Below, piece by piece: positions 17,025 to 25,909 of a DNA stretch of 46,097 bases (position 1 is its first letter; every line of letters starts with the position of its first letter). The notes beneath the pieces are model-generated. The model was not told where the DNA came from. It searched no databases and saw nothing but the letters and a program-made list of their open reading frames with translations. Both the position numbers and the translations under genes were made by a program. Origin of the DNA: Lachnospiraceae bacterium (GTDB taxonomy: Bacteria; Bacillota; Clostridia; Lachnospirales; Lachnospiraceae); contig JAKSRZ010000006.1 of NCBI GenBank assembly GCA_024403375.1, forward strand, positions 1 to 46,097. Reading direction: 5' to 3'.

Positions 17025-18788
17025 ATGGAACTTGCAAAAACAGTATCAAGAGATCTGTACATTGATGTAACATTAAAAGAAAACGAACTTTCTGAGATTT
17101 ATCTCTATTTAGTTGATCTGAAGGCAGATAAGAGCTTCAGAACTTCTGAATTCGAGTATTCGCTTCCGGATGATTTTCCGGAGGACGAAGAAAAACCGGA
17201 CTTAAAGATGATGTTTTTCGAGAAGTTCCTTGAGCTGAAAACAGAAGGCATTAAGACATCCTATTTTGCAATTGATGCAGGAGAGGTTATGCTTTCGCTC
17301 ATAGAGCCCCTTAAGAATGCAGATGGAAAGGCAAAGAGAGCCTTCAATGGAATAGCCGAAAGTTCAGCTCCCGGCGAATGGCTGACGGACTGCCTCAGCA
17401 TGGGACGCGTTGTGGCTATGACTTCCTTTGATGAGAGGCCTGAGCTTGGTGCCAACATAAGAAGACGCCTTAAGGAAAAGTACCATAATGTGGCAACAGA
17501 GGTTAAGAAAACAAGAGACCTCCACATTTTTGTACGCTATGATCGACCTGTCAAAGGGCCGGAACTGTCATTTAAGATTACAGATGCTGCGGTTAACGTG
17601 ATTGATGATATCAGACTTCACGGAAGAATTGATGACGATATTATGGTTGCAAAAACCTGCGAACTTATTGCAAAGTATCCTGAAGCAGATATTATCGCGG
17701 ACAAAACCAGTGCAGAACTCTATACACTCGTAAATACTGCAAAACGTCTTTCAGGTGATGAGAACAAAGCCCTTGTATTTTCTATAAACAGCATGCTTTA
17801 TGCCCTTGGAAAGAACAATGTGACACCTTCCACCGACAGCTATCGCGACTATGTCCTTAACGCCGAGGCACTTCGTTTCGGACGCTATGAGGATAATACG
17901 GTAGTGGGCGTGCATTACCTTATGCTTCCGTTACGATATAACTCTGAAAAGGCATGGAAGAGCAACTTCAAGAAGAATTCCTTGTGGAAGAAGAGCGACG
18001 TTTGCGAAAATGAGTACGTGCTGATCGGAGAACATAAGAGCAAGTCAAAGAAGAAAAAAGAAAACGACGGAGAAATCATCGGAAGATTGTCTGTAGAAAA
18101 AGGAAATGAGAAGTTTGTACTGAAGTGCAGCAGTGTGTCCGTGAAAAAATATATTCCCGGCTTTGCGGTTCTTACTATGGGAATTGAGAATCATTTCTAT
18201 CCCGGAAAACATGATGTGGCAAGAATTAACGAACTTTGCTCATCACTTTGGGGCTCATCAAAGGCTGATGATTCCTTCCCTGATGTTATGAATCTCCAGC
18301 TTAAGGGAGATACAAAGACATATAGCCTTGACACAGTCAAAAGAAACACTGCAGGCGTTGAGCCCTGGCTTGGGCTGCTTCTTACAATGGGCAGAAAGAA
18401 AGCAAACCGCGGAGGAAAATATTTCCTTACCAAAACCCTTTCCGAAAGAAGCTATGCATACTTTGATGATGGCACGGCAGGGGAAAATGAAGAATCCCGG
18501 GATGCTATAAGAACTGCACTTATAAGAAGCGAATACCTTTTGAATATCGAAAAGGAGCTGGCTGAGACAGTAGGAATTAAAGGCCGTCCTGGCTACGTTC
18601 CTATGAACAAGTCAAGAAAGAAAACCGTCAAGCACCTCAATGGGGCATTTAATTACATGCTGACATCCTACACTTACGATGTGGAACATGGTGAGTACAA
18701 GGAAAACTTCTGTAACGCTTATAAGCAGCGAAAAGGAAAAGAAACAGAAGAAAGACTAGAGAAAAAATTCGATTTGCTTTACGAATAG
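17025..18788 (+). CDS. Uncharacterised 587-aa protein between topB and rex
   Basis: I do not recognise this family. The protein is soluble, without signal peptide or membrane segment, and charged. A strongly basic K-S-K-S-K-K-K-K-E-N run (about 342-351) separates an N-terminal half from a C-terminal half. The N-terminal half has an early R-R-R-L-K-E-K-Y-H-N segment. The C-terminal half has blocks such as K-Y-I-P-G-F-A-V-L-T-M-G-I-E-N-H-F-Y-P-G-K-H and N-R-G-G-K-Y-F-L-T-K-T-L-S-E-R-S-Y-A-Y-F-D-D-G. The start has GGAGG 6 nt upstream. It lies 20 nt after topB and 9 nt before rex, so it is co-transcribed. A nucleic-acid-linked role is possible from the basic run and topB, but unproven. Confidence 0.85.
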   Translation: MELAKTVSRDLYIDVTLKENELSEIYLYLVDLKADKSFRTSEFEYSLPDDFPEDEEKPDLKMMFFEKFLELKTEGIKTSYFAIDAGEVMLSLIEPLKNADGKAKRAFNGIAESSAPGEWLTDCLSMGRVVAMTSFDERPELGANIRRRLKEKYHNVATEVKKTRDLHIFVRYDRPVKGPELSFKITDAAVNVIDDIRLHGRIDDDIMVAKTCELIAKYPEADIIADKTSAELYTLVNTAKRLSGDENKALVFSINSMLYALGKNNVTPSTDSYRDYVLNAEALRFGRYEDNTVVGVHYLMLPLRYNSEKAWKSNFKKNSLWKKSDVCENEYVLIGEHKSKSKKKKENDGEIIGRLSVEKGNEKFVLKCSSVSVKKYIPGFAVLTMGIENHFYPGKHDVARINELCSSLWGSSKADDSFPDVMNLQLKGDTKTYSLDTVKRNTAGVEPWLGLLLTMGRKKANRGGKYFLTKTLSERSYAYFDDGTAGENEESRDAIRTALIRSEYLLNIEKELAETVGIKGRPGYVPMNKSRKKTVKHLNGAFNYMLTSYTYDVEHGEYKENFCNAYKQRKGKETEERLEKKFDLLYE

Positions 18789-18797
18789 GAGCTTACT

Positions 18798-19433
18798 ATG
18801 AAAACAGGTGAAATTTCAGCTGCAGTTATAAGAAGATTACCGAGATATTACCGATATCTTGGCGAATTACTAAATCGCGGCGTAGTCAGAATTTCTTCCA
18901 AGGAGCTTAGTGACCGCATGGGAGTAACCGCATCGCAGATTCGTCAGGATCTTAATAATTTCGGCGGATTCGGGCAGCAGGGCTACGGATATAACGTTGA
19001 GTACCTTTACTCGGAAATCGGAAAGATTCTTGGCCTGGATCAGAAGAATATGATGATTATAGTAGGAGCCGGACGACTGGGCCAGGCAATTGCCAACTAT
19101 TCAGACTTCGAAAAGAGAGGCTTTTTAATCAGAGCACTTTTCGATATCGATCCTGAAGTAGTGGGAACCAGTGTCCATGGAATTCCTGTTTTTCATATGT
19201 CGGAAATGGAAAAGTTCGTTAAGGACAATCAGATTTATATTGCAGCCATTGCTATTCCGAAGGAGGCAGCACCTACTGTGGCAAATGAACTTGTAAAAAT
19301 GGGAGTGAAGGCTATCTGGAACTTTGCACCCACTGATCTGGCCCTGCCAAGAGAAGTGGCTCAGGAAAATGTTCACCTTACTGAAAGTCTAATGAGACTT
19401 TCCTATAAGCTTAAGGCTAAGGAGGAAGAATAG
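18798..19433 (+). CDS. rex: Redox-sensing transcriptional repressor Rex
   Basis: 211 aa, standard length. It has an N-terminal winged helix (about 1-75; I-S-S-K-E-L-S-D-R-M-G-V-T-A-S-Q-I-R-Q-D-L-N-N-F-G-G-F-G-Q-Q-G-Y-G-Y) and a Rossmann NAD-binding domain with V-G-A-G-R-L-G-Q-A (about 90), plus a C-terminal swapped helix. Known role: binds DNA when the NADH/NAD+ ratio is low and releases it when NADH is high, controlling fermentation genes. Its stop overlaps the GTG start of nnr (TAGTG). Confidence 0.96.
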   Translation: MKTGEISAAVIRRLPRYYRYLGELLNRGVVRISSKELSDRMGVTASQIRQDLNNFGGFGQQGYGYNVEYLYSEIGKILGLDQKNMMIIVGAGRLGQAIANYSDFEKRGFLIRALFDIDPEVVGTSVHGIPVFHMSEMEKFVKDNQIYIAAIAIPKEAAPTVANELVKMGVKAIWNFAPTDLALPREVAQENVHLTESLMRLSYKLKAKEEE

Positions 19434-21016
19434 TGAAATACGCACTGAATTCAGAGCAGGCAAGAGAAATTGACAGAACCTATATTGAGAATATTGGTAT
19501 ACCCTCCTGTGTACTTATGGAAAAGGCAGCAATGGGAGTGGCCTATGCCGTACAAAGCAGTTTCAGACCGGGAGATAAAATCGTGGCAGTATGCGGCTTC
19601 GGAAATAACGGCGGAGACGGCATTGCTGCGGCCAGACTTCTCTATGCTCGCGGATACAGTGTTTCATTATATCTTGTTGGAGACAGAAAAAAATCCACAA
19701 AAGAGACAAAGCTTCAGTTGAAGATTGCCAGAAAGCTTGGAATAAAAATCATAAGAAAATGTGATTATTCACAGTACAATTGTATTATTGACGCCATATT
19801 CGGCGTTGGCCTTTCCAAGCCCATTACAGGTGACCTTTATAAGGAAATTGAAAAGATCAATGACAGCAAAAGACCTGTTATTGCAGTGGATATTCCTTCG
19901 GGAGTATGTGCTGACGACGGCAAAATACTTGGAATTGCCGTGCAGGCGAATATGACAATTACCTTCGGAAATAAAAAAATCGGTACGATTCTTTACCCCG
20001 GTGCAGAATATTCCGGTAACGTTGTAACCTGGGACATAGATACAAGCACTTCTGTGCTGGATGAACTTCCGAAGAATTTCTATTTTGATGAAACACCGGA
20101 GCTTCTTTTACCCAAGAGAAAAGCTGATTCCAATAAAGGAACATATGGGAAAGTGCTTTGTATCGCAGGCTCAAAAAATATGTCGGGAGCAGCCTTCTTT
20201 GCTGCATCTGCAGCCTACAGAATGGGGGCGGGGCTTGTGCGTATTCTTACAAGCGATGACAACCGCGAAGTGCTTCAGAAGCAGCTTCCGGAGGCAGTAC
20301 TTACTACATACGAAATAAACGAGAACGGTGGGGTGGCTGAAAAGTCCATTGACACTGCAAAAAGTGCCATAGAATGGGCCGATGTGGTTCTTATCGGACC
20401 TGGCATCGGACAGAGCCAGGCGTCTGCCAGCATCCTGAATTATGTCATTACAGAGTGCAAATGTCCGCTGATTATCGATGCTGATGGAATCAATATTCTG
20501 GCAAAAATGGTTTCCGAGAAAACTAAGGAAAACGATATACCTGAGGAAAGAATAAAAGTACTTTCGGAAATGCTTCCCCCGGGAACTATCCTTACACCTC
20601 ACAAAATGGAACTTTCGAGACTTACGGGAGTATCCATGGCTGAACTTGCCTGCGGAATGATTTCCGCCAGCAGCGAATTCACAAAGGGAAATGAATTAAT
20701 ATTTGTAAAGAAGGACGTTCGTACGATTGTATCCTTCGGAGATTCAAATTATATTAACGTAACCGGTAATGACGGAATGGCCACTGCCGGCAGCGGAGAT
20801 GTGCTGGGAGGTATAATCGCTGCCCTTATAGGACAGGGAGAAAAGCAACGCTCTGCAGCAATGACAGGCTGTTATATTCACGGCCTTTGCGGTAATGCTG
20901 CCGCAGCAAAAAAAGGAAAGCGTTCAATGATTGCCAGTGACATCCTTGAAGCCATTCCTGAAGTAATCGGAGAAAACAATGAAAGAGAAATTTTTGAGGG
21001 TTCAGGCAAACATTAA
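19433..21016 (+). CDS. nnr: Bifunctional NAD(P)H-hydrate epimerase / ADP-dependent dehydratase
   Basis: 527 aa with GTG start overlapping the rex stop. The N-terminal epimerase domain (about 1-210) has G-N-N-G-G-D-G near 57. The C-terminal dehydratase (about 225-515) has the G-S-G-D-V-L-G-G ATP/ADP-site motif near 455 and P-L-I-I-D-A-D-G. Known role: the epimerase interconverts R and S hydrates of NADH/NADPH and the dehydratase restores the active cofactor. It overlaps alr by 38 nt. Placement directly behind the NADH sensor Rex links sensing and repair of the same cofactor. Confidence 0.94.
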   Translation: MKYALNSEQAREIDRTYIENIGIPSCVLMEKAAMGVAYAVQSSFRPGDKIVAVCGFGNNGGDGIAAARLLYARGYSVSLYLVGDRKKSTKETKLQLKIARKLGIKIIRKCDYSQYNCIIDAIFGVGLSKPITGDLYKEIEKINDSKRPVIAVDIPSGVCADDGKILGIAVQANMTITFGNKKIGTILYPGAEYSGNVVTWDIDTSTSVLDELPKNFYFDETPELLLPKRKADSNKGTYGKVLCIAGSKNMSGAAFFAASAAYRMGAGLVRILTSDDNREVLQKQLPEAVLTTYEINENGGVAEKSIDTAKSAIEWADVVLIGPGIGQSQASASILNYVITECKCPLIIDADGINILAKMVSEKTKENDIPEERIKVLSEMLPPGTILTPHKMELSRLTGVSMAELACGMISASSEFTKGNELIFVKKDVRTIVSFGDSNYINVTGNDGMATAGSGDVLGGIIAALIGQGEKQRSAAMTGCYIHGLCGNAAAAKKGKRSMIASDILEAIPEVIGENNEREIFEGSGKH

Positions 21017-22157
21017 TCTGGACGCTATCAGAAATAATATACAGGCAGGAAAGAACCTTCTTAGTGCCGGAACAAAAATGATGGCTGTTGTCAAGGCTGA
21101 TGCATATGGACATGGGGCAGTACCTGTGGCAAAGGCAATAGATGACCTTGTGGACGGTTATGCAGTGGCTATTGTGGAAGAGGGCACTGAATTAAGAAGA
21201 GCAGGAATCAATAAGCCCATTCTTATTTTGGGATATACTTTTCCCGAACTTTGTGAGGAAGCTATTGAAAATAATCTTGCTATGGCTGCCTTTGATTATG
21301 ATACAGTTAAAGCTTACGATGAGATTGCCGGCCGCATTGGCAAAAAGGCGATCATTCACATAAAACTTGATACCGGCATGCGACGTATCGGATACCTTTG
21401 CGATACGGATGAGGACATTGAAAACAGTCTTTCGGATATTAAGAAAATCTGCGGACTTGAGAACGTGGAAATTGAGGGCATGTTTACCCACTTTTCCAAA
21501 GCTGATGAAGCAGACAAAACCTTTGCGAGAAATCAGTTTAAGAAATATATGCGTTTCGCGGAAGTACTGGAGCGTAACGGAATAAAGATTGCCATAAAGC
21601 ATGTTTGTAACAGTGCGGGCGTTATCGATATTCCTGAAGGTGATCTGGATATGGTCAGATTCGGTATCACCACATATGGTATGTATCCTACAGATGATGT
21701 TTGCAAGGAAAAGTGTCAGGTGACTCCTGCCATGGAACTTAAAACACACATATCCATGATTAAGGAACTTCAGGAAGGTGTTGGAATAGGCTATAGCGGA
21801 ACTTATGTGACGAAGGGACCTACGAAGGTGGCAACCATTCCCGTAGGCTACGGTGACGGATTCCCAAGAGGACTTTCCAATATGGGAAGAGTGCTGATTC
21901 ACGGTAAATCAGCAGCTATTCTCGGCCGTATATGCATGGACCAGTGCATGGTGGACGTTACAGATATTCCGGAAGCAAAAGTGGGAGATGTGGTTACCCT
22001 TATGGGACACGATGGAGATGAATTTATATCTGCGGAGGAAATCGGTGCCACGGTAGGAAACTCCTTCCACTACGAGGTAATCTGCGATATATCGAAGCGA
22101 GTTCCGAGAGTTTATTACAGAGATGGCATAGTAACGGAAATAAGGGAGCTTGTATGA
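20979..22157 (+). CDS. alr: Alanine racemase
   Basis: 392 aa. The PLP lysine is Lys39 in V-V-K-A-D-A-Y-G-H-G. The second catalytic residue is the Tyr in G-I-G-Y-S-G-T-Y (about 268). The C-terminal beta domain includes R-I-C-M-D-Q-C-M-V-D-V-T. It makes D-alanine for peptidoglycan. The start lies inside the nnr 3' end, with GGAGAA upstream. Its stop overlaps the next start (ATGA). Confidence 0.96.
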   Translation: MKEKFLRVQANINLDAIRNNIQAGKNLLSAGTKMMAVVKADAYGHGAVPVAKAIDDLVDGYAVAIVEEGTELRRAGINKPILILGYTFPELCEEAIENNLAMAAFDYDTVKAYDEIAGRIGKKAIIHIKLDTGMRRIGYLCDTDEDIENSLSDIKKICGLENVEIEGMFTHFSKADEADKTFARNQFKKYMRFAEVLERNGIKIAIKHVCNSAGVIDIPEGDLDMVRFGITTYGMYPTDDVCKEKCQVTPAMELKTHISMIKELQEGVGIGYSGTYVTKGPTKVATIPVGYGDGFPRGLSNMGRVLIHGKSAAILGRICMDQCMVDVTDIPEAKVGDVVTLMGHDGDEFISAEEIGATVGNSFHYEVICDISKRVPRVYYRDGIVTEIRELV

Positions 22158-22411
22158 ACAGAACGATAGACAGCTTCAAAATGGAGCGTCCGGGCCTGGT
22201 GGAAGTAGGGCAGGAAGTTGAACTTCGAGAGGGAAGCCTTCCCAACTCGGTGTTTTACTATGTAATTGAGCCGGCAGTGGCTATGAGTGCGAATTTCTCT
22301 CTGGGTGAGAGATTGGTGGATAACACAGGAACCGTAATTACAAAGGGAACCGTGACTAACATAAGAGAGACTGACCGTGGGTTCTATGTAACCGTTGAAT
22401 TCAACTATTAA
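22154..22411 (+). CDS. Small uncharacterised protein, 85 aa
   Basis: Starts with an ATGA overlap on the alr stop, with GGGAG upstream, and ends just before the GGDEF gene. It has no membrane segment. The composition suggests a small beta-rich fold (V-G-Q-E-V-E-L-R-E-G, G-T-V-T-N-I-R-E-T-D-R-G-F-Y-V-T-V-E-F). I do not recognise the family. Translational coupling to alr indicates a real gene, perhaps linked to cell-wall or signalling genes (inference only). Confidence 0.7.
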   Translation: MNRTIDSFKMERPGLVEVGQEVELREGSLPNSVFYYVIEPAVAMSANFSLGERLVDNTGTVITKGTVTNIRETDRGFYVTVEFNY

Positions 22412-22421
22412 GAGGTACATG

Positions 22422-24695
22422 ATGGCGGCAGATAACACGTCTGAAACATTGAAAAAGTATGATGATGAAGTACTGGAACGTTCCTTCCAGGTTACAAAAT
22501 CACTGACAAATGTATATAACACCTGCTTTAACTTCGACATTGATGCAGGTACTTTTTCGTCTCTTAAGGGCGGAGATTATCTCACATATATGTCCAGATC
22601 CTGCGGAACAGAACTGGTCATTCAGAACTGGCTCAGCATGATGCCGGAACGTTCTGTGGATTTACTCAGTGCGTTCCTGGATTTCAGCACATTGGACAAA
22701 AGAATGAGAAACAGAATGTCCATTTCCACAGAATATGTGGATGCCATAGGAAAGTGGATGAGGGCAACGTTGATTGTGTCCGATATGGATGAAAAGACCG
22801 GTCACATAAAGGGTGTTACTTTGGCCACTGAGGATATTGACCTTGAGAAAAGCAAGGAACTTGAGTGGAGAAAGGCTATCCGAGACAGAATTACCCTCCT
22901 CAGCAGTGTTGCCAACGTTTATCATTCTCTTTATCAGATTGATTTCAAAAACGACGAACTTAAAGATCTCTCTGCCAATCAGACGGACAGATTTTACGGG
23001 CTGCCCCTGCATCAGGCATGGAAGCTCTGGATACTAAAGGACTTTACGCCTGAAACATATGAGGCACACAAAGCTTTTCTTAAGTTTGACGATGCCCCAA
23101 AACGCCTTAAGGAGCAGGGGGTTATTGCGGAGGATATTCTTACCATTCCTCACGGATGGATGAATATTATGGTTGCACCTTATAAGCGTGACAAGAATGG
23201 TAACGTGGTGGAAGCACTTATCATGACACGTATTATTGATAAGGAAAAACGTGCGGAGCTCCGTCAGGCAGAAGCACTGAGAATTGCCCGTGAATCCGCA
23301 TATCTGGACGGACTTACGGGAATAAACAACAGAACAGCATTAAAGGCTTTTATGAGCGAGTATGACATAGATAAGGCCGAAATGTATGTTGCATTATTTG
23401 ATATTGATAAATTTAAGGACTATAACGATACTTACGGTCATGTAATGGGTGATGAGACTCTGAAGGCCGTTGCGGAAAGTCTTAACCGAATAGCAAAAGA
23501 AGAGGATGCATTTTGCTGCAGATACGGCGGAGAAGAGTTTGTTCTCATAACGAGAGGCCGTAAACGTGAGGAAATGGCAGGAATCCTTGAAAAGATCAGT
23601 AAGGATATACTTAATAAGAAAATTGAGCATGTTAAGGGACCGGTAGGTCTTGTCAGCGTCAGCATAGGCTTTGCCGAAAGAGACGGCATGGAGGACATTG
23701 TTGACACAGTAAGACATGCGGATGATGCGCTGTATTATTCAAAACAGAACGGCAGAAATCGTATTACTTTTGCTTCTATGGACGTTAAATCCGGACAGCG
23801 ACTCTTTGATGTTACATTTGCACCATCAACCAGAAAGTATATAGCTAAGGATGAGTCTGCAGGGGCAAAAAATGAGGTGGATGAACTTAAGGAAGCACTT
23901 AAAATCAGAAGCCACCAGCTGGACGTTGTGCTTAATGCCATTCCGGGCGGTATATATACCTGTAAGGCAACAGCACCGTACAACTTCCAATATGTAAGCA
24001 AGGAAGCTGCTGAAATGTTCGGATATACCGTTGACGAGTTCCTGGAGTACTCCAATAATTCCGCTGTTCTTGCATGCATTTCTGAGGACAGAGACACGGT
24101 TATTGACCTGTATAAGGAACAGGTGGCATCGGGAAGACACTTGCTGGAGTACAGAATTCGTTGTAAGGATGGATCATATAAGCACGTAATAGATTCAGGT
24201 AAAAAACTTACGGATTCATACGGAGAAGAAGTAGTGTACAGCGTATATCTCGATATAACTGACGAGAAAAAACTGGAACAGATGGCACACACATCCAGTG
24301 CATTTAAGGCATTAAGCGTTGACTTTGATGCATTATCCTTCTTTAATTTCAAGGAAAACAGCTTTAAGGATTTCTACATAAGTGACAGATACAGAAATGT
24401 GGCGGGAGTATGGCGAAATGCCCACTCGCTGACAGAAAGATTTGATATTTATTCAAAGAGTGTTGTATATGAGGCCGATCAGGAACGCTTTAATGCAATG
24501 GTTCAGGCTGATAATGTATATAAGGCTCTTGAAAACAAGAGAGCATACTATATTAATTACCGTATGTACAAGTCTGATGGAAGTGTTGCGAGAGCACAGA
24601 TCAAGCTTGTTAAGGATAATTCGGATCCCAGCGGAGAAACGGTTATCATGTGCTACATTAATCTGGACGAAAGCGGTAAGAGAAAAGAAGAATAA
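22422..24695 (+). CDS. Diguanylate cyclase with internal GGDEF and C-terminal PAS domain
   Basis: 757 aa from 22422 (AGAGG 6 nt upstream; an ATG 3 nt earlier is possible). The N-terminal sensor-like region (about 1-280) ends in a helix leading to G-L-T-G-I-N-N-R. The GGDEF domain (about 290-450) has an intact G-G-E-E-F at about 369. No RxxD inhibitory site is seen five residues before it. A PAS domain follows (about 500-620) and another sensory-like segment to the end. It makes cyclic di-GMP from GTP (family knowledge). It is soluble, with no transmembrane segment, and ends the run that begins at 10536. Confidence 0.9.
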   Translation: MAADNTSETLKKYDDEVLERSFQVTKSLTNVYNTCFNFDIDAGTFSSLKGGDYLTYMSRSCGTELVIQNWLSMMPERSVDLLSAFLDFSTLDKRMRNRMSISTEYVDAIGKWMRATLIVSDMDEKTGHIKGVTLATEDIDLEKSKELEWRKAIRDRITLLSSVANVYHSLYQIDFKNDELKDLSANQTDRFYGLPLHQAWKLWILKDFTPETYEAHKAFLKFDDAPKRLKEQGVIAEDILTIPHGWMNIMVAPYKRDKNGNVVEALIMTRIIDKEKRAELRQAEALRIARESAYLDGLTGINNRTALKAFMSEYDIDKAEMYVALFDIDKFKDYNDTYGHVMGDETLKAVAESLNRIAKEEDAFCCRYGGEEFVLITRGRKREEMAGILEKISKDILNKKIEHVKGPVGLVSVSIGFAERDGMEDIVDTVRHADDALYYSKQNGRNRITFASMDVKSGQRLFDVTFAPSTRKYIAKDESAGAKNEVDELKEALKIRSHQLDVVLNAIPGGIYTCKATAPYNFQYVSKEAAEMFGYTVDEFLEYSNNSAVLACISEDRDTVIDLYKEQVASGRHLLEYRIRCKDGSYKHVIDSGKKLTDSYGEEVVYSVYLDITDEKKLEQMAHTSSAFKALSVDFDALSFFNFKENSFKDFYISDRYRNVAGVWRNAHSLTERFDIYSKSVVYEADQERFNAMVQADNVYKALENKRAYYINYRMYKSDGSVARAQIKLVKDNSDPSGETVIMCYINLDESGKRKEE

Positions 24696-24702
24696 CGCAT
24701 TG

Positions 24703-24724
24703 TGTCACGTGACAAAAATGTCAC
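24703..24724. promoter_or_regulatory. Three TGTCAC half-sites upstream of the vanY-like gene
   Basis: TGTCAC (24703-24708), its inverse GTGACA (24709-24714), AAAA, then TGTCAC (24719-24724). The first two form a 12-bp palindrome and the last two a 6-4-6 inverted repeat. It lies 9 nt after the GGDEF stop and about 110 nt before the next start. A regulator site is plausible; no T tract follows, so it is not a terminator. Confidence 0.4.
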
Positions 24725-24831
24725 AAAGAGCACACAAACTGTTATACGAATCGATGTTGCCTTTTTCATTTATGAGCTATTATCTTGTCATATCTTAATT
24801 AAGAAATAACCAGGTATGAAAGGGTACAAAA

Positions 24832-25710
24832 ATGAAAAAGACAGTAAAAACGATTTTGACTGTTGTCGGATTTCTGTTTGTTATCAGCACTGTAGGCTGT
24901 GAGGTTAAATACGGTGGCAATTTTTTTCCGGCAATGCTTTCCCGTATAGTCGGAAAAAAAGATACGGTAAAGTTAGAACAATATAATCCGACAAACGGCT
25001 GGGTGATAAAGACCGCAGACGAAGTAAAAAAGATGGAGAGAGTTACAGGGGATGACTCTCTTATTCTTATCAACACAGAAAACAGACTTAAGGAAGACTA
25101 TGAGCCTTGCATTTCTGAGTACAAAACCTCAGAGCTTATGATGAACGATTGTATTCAGAACGCTTACGAACAGCTTTCCATGGCGGTTTTGTCAAGGTGC
25201 GAGGACCGACTTTACGTTTCTTCGGCATACAGAAGCGAGGAGGAGCAGAAGCTGCTGCATGAACAGGATCCCAAAACATCTGCGGAGGTGGGAGCCAGTG
25301 AGCACCAGGCAGGCCTGGCCCTTGATGTCTATGTACAGTTTTTTGCAGGAAAGAGCTTTATAAAAGCTCAGGCCGGCAAGTATGTAGAACAGAATGCTCA
25401 TAAATACGGATTTATTGTACGCTATCCCAAGGGCAAAACGGATATCACAGGGGTAGAGTATGAGCCATGGCACATAAGATATGTGGGGGCTCCCCATGCA
25501 AGCATAATGTTCAATAACAATCTCGCCTTTGAAGAGTATCTGGAAAAGCTTGAGGTTGGTAAAATATATAAAGTAACAACCGCCGAAGGAACCTTCTTCA
25601 TTGAAAGAGCGGAGGCGGATAGTATTACGGTACCCGCTTCAGGTTACACAAAAATGCATATTTCTCCCGATAATATGGGGAATTATATAGTTACTATTTC
25701 CTGTGAATAA
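24832..25710 (+). CDS. D-alanyl-D-alanine carboxypeptidase family protein (VanY, peptidase M15B)
   Basis: 292 aa. It has an N-terminal hydrophobic segment (about 4-22) acting as signal or anchor. The M15B zinc site is complete: S-A-Y-R-S near 130, S-E-H-Q-A-G-L-A-L-D-V near 157 (His and Asp ligands) and E-P-W-H-I-R-Y-V-G near 211. It trims the terminal D-Ala of peptidoglycan stems outside the membrane. AAAGGG precedes the start. It is preceded by a 136-bp gap with palindromic half-sites and stands alone. Confidence 0.9.
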   Translation: MKKTVKTILTVVGFLFVISTVGCEVKYGGNFFPAMLSRIVGKKDTVKLEQYNPTNGWVIKTADEVKKMERVTGDDSLILINTENRLKEDYEPCISEYKTSELMMNDCIQNAYEQLSMAVLSRCEDRLYVSSAYRSEEEQKLLHEQDPKTSAEVGASEHQAGLALDVYVQFFAGKSFIKAQAGKYVEQNAHKYGFIVRYPKGKTDITGVEYEPWHIRYVGAPHASIMFNNNLAFEEYLEKLEVGKIYKVTTAEGTFFIERAEADSITVPASGYTKMHISPDNMGNYIVTISCE

Positions 25711-25737
25711 TTATATAAGTAAGCACTTTTCACCCAC

Positions 25738-25766
25738 TTGACATAAAGGGTAAAGGATGCTACTAT
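25738..25766 (+). promoter_or_regulatory. Promoter of the transporter/nitrogenase-like operon
   Basis: Consensus TTGACA, 17-nt spacer, TACTAT; predicted start near 25773, giving a leader of about 137 nt. Confidence 0.8.
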
Positions 25767-25772
25767 ACACTC

Positions 25773-25900
25773 GTTTCTGACACCAAAATATTATATTAAG
25801 GTGAAAGATCGGTCATATATGAAGTAGGATAACTATGATTACACCAGGACTGTATCTTTTACGATGCAGTCTTTTTTCATATATAGAGCCGACACCTGAA
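25773..25900 (+). ncRNA. Candidate riboswitch/attenuator leader of the nitrogenase-like operon
   Basis: The leader can form GGTG/CACC (25800-25803 with 25842-25845) enclosing TCATA/TATGA pairings (25813-25817 with 25834-25838). An intrinsic terminator follows at 25848-25877. A competing long-range helix joins 25815-25823 with 25876-25884 (9 bp) and 25809-25812 with 25889-25892 (4 bp). This helix uses the terminator's last T residues and the same bases as the TCATA pairing. The order is sensor-like fold, terminator, SD, gene. I do not match it to TPP, Moco, guanidine, SAM or other classes known to me. Confidence 0.55.
25848..25877 (+). terminator. Intrinsic terminator inside the 5' leader
   Basis: A 9-bp stem (25848-25856 with 25863-25871, one T-G wobble), a 6-nt loop and six T. 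It ends 32 nt upstream of the coding start, so it acts as an attenuator for the operon rather than as a gene end. Confidence 0.8.
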
Positions 25901-25909
25901 GGAGGATTT

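Noticed and set aside
21192..21902. 236-aa minus-strand frame over alr
   Set aside because: It lies wholly inside alr in antisense, has no ribosome site and no family-like sequence; a shadow frame.
23735..24352. 205-aa minus-strand frame over the GGDEF gene
   Set aside because: Antisense shadow of a clearly coding region with low-complexity serine-rich translation.
25773..25900. TPP, guanidine, Moco or SAM riboswitch
   Set aside because: The conserved core sequences of these classes, as I know them, are not present; only the terminator and alternative pairings are clear.
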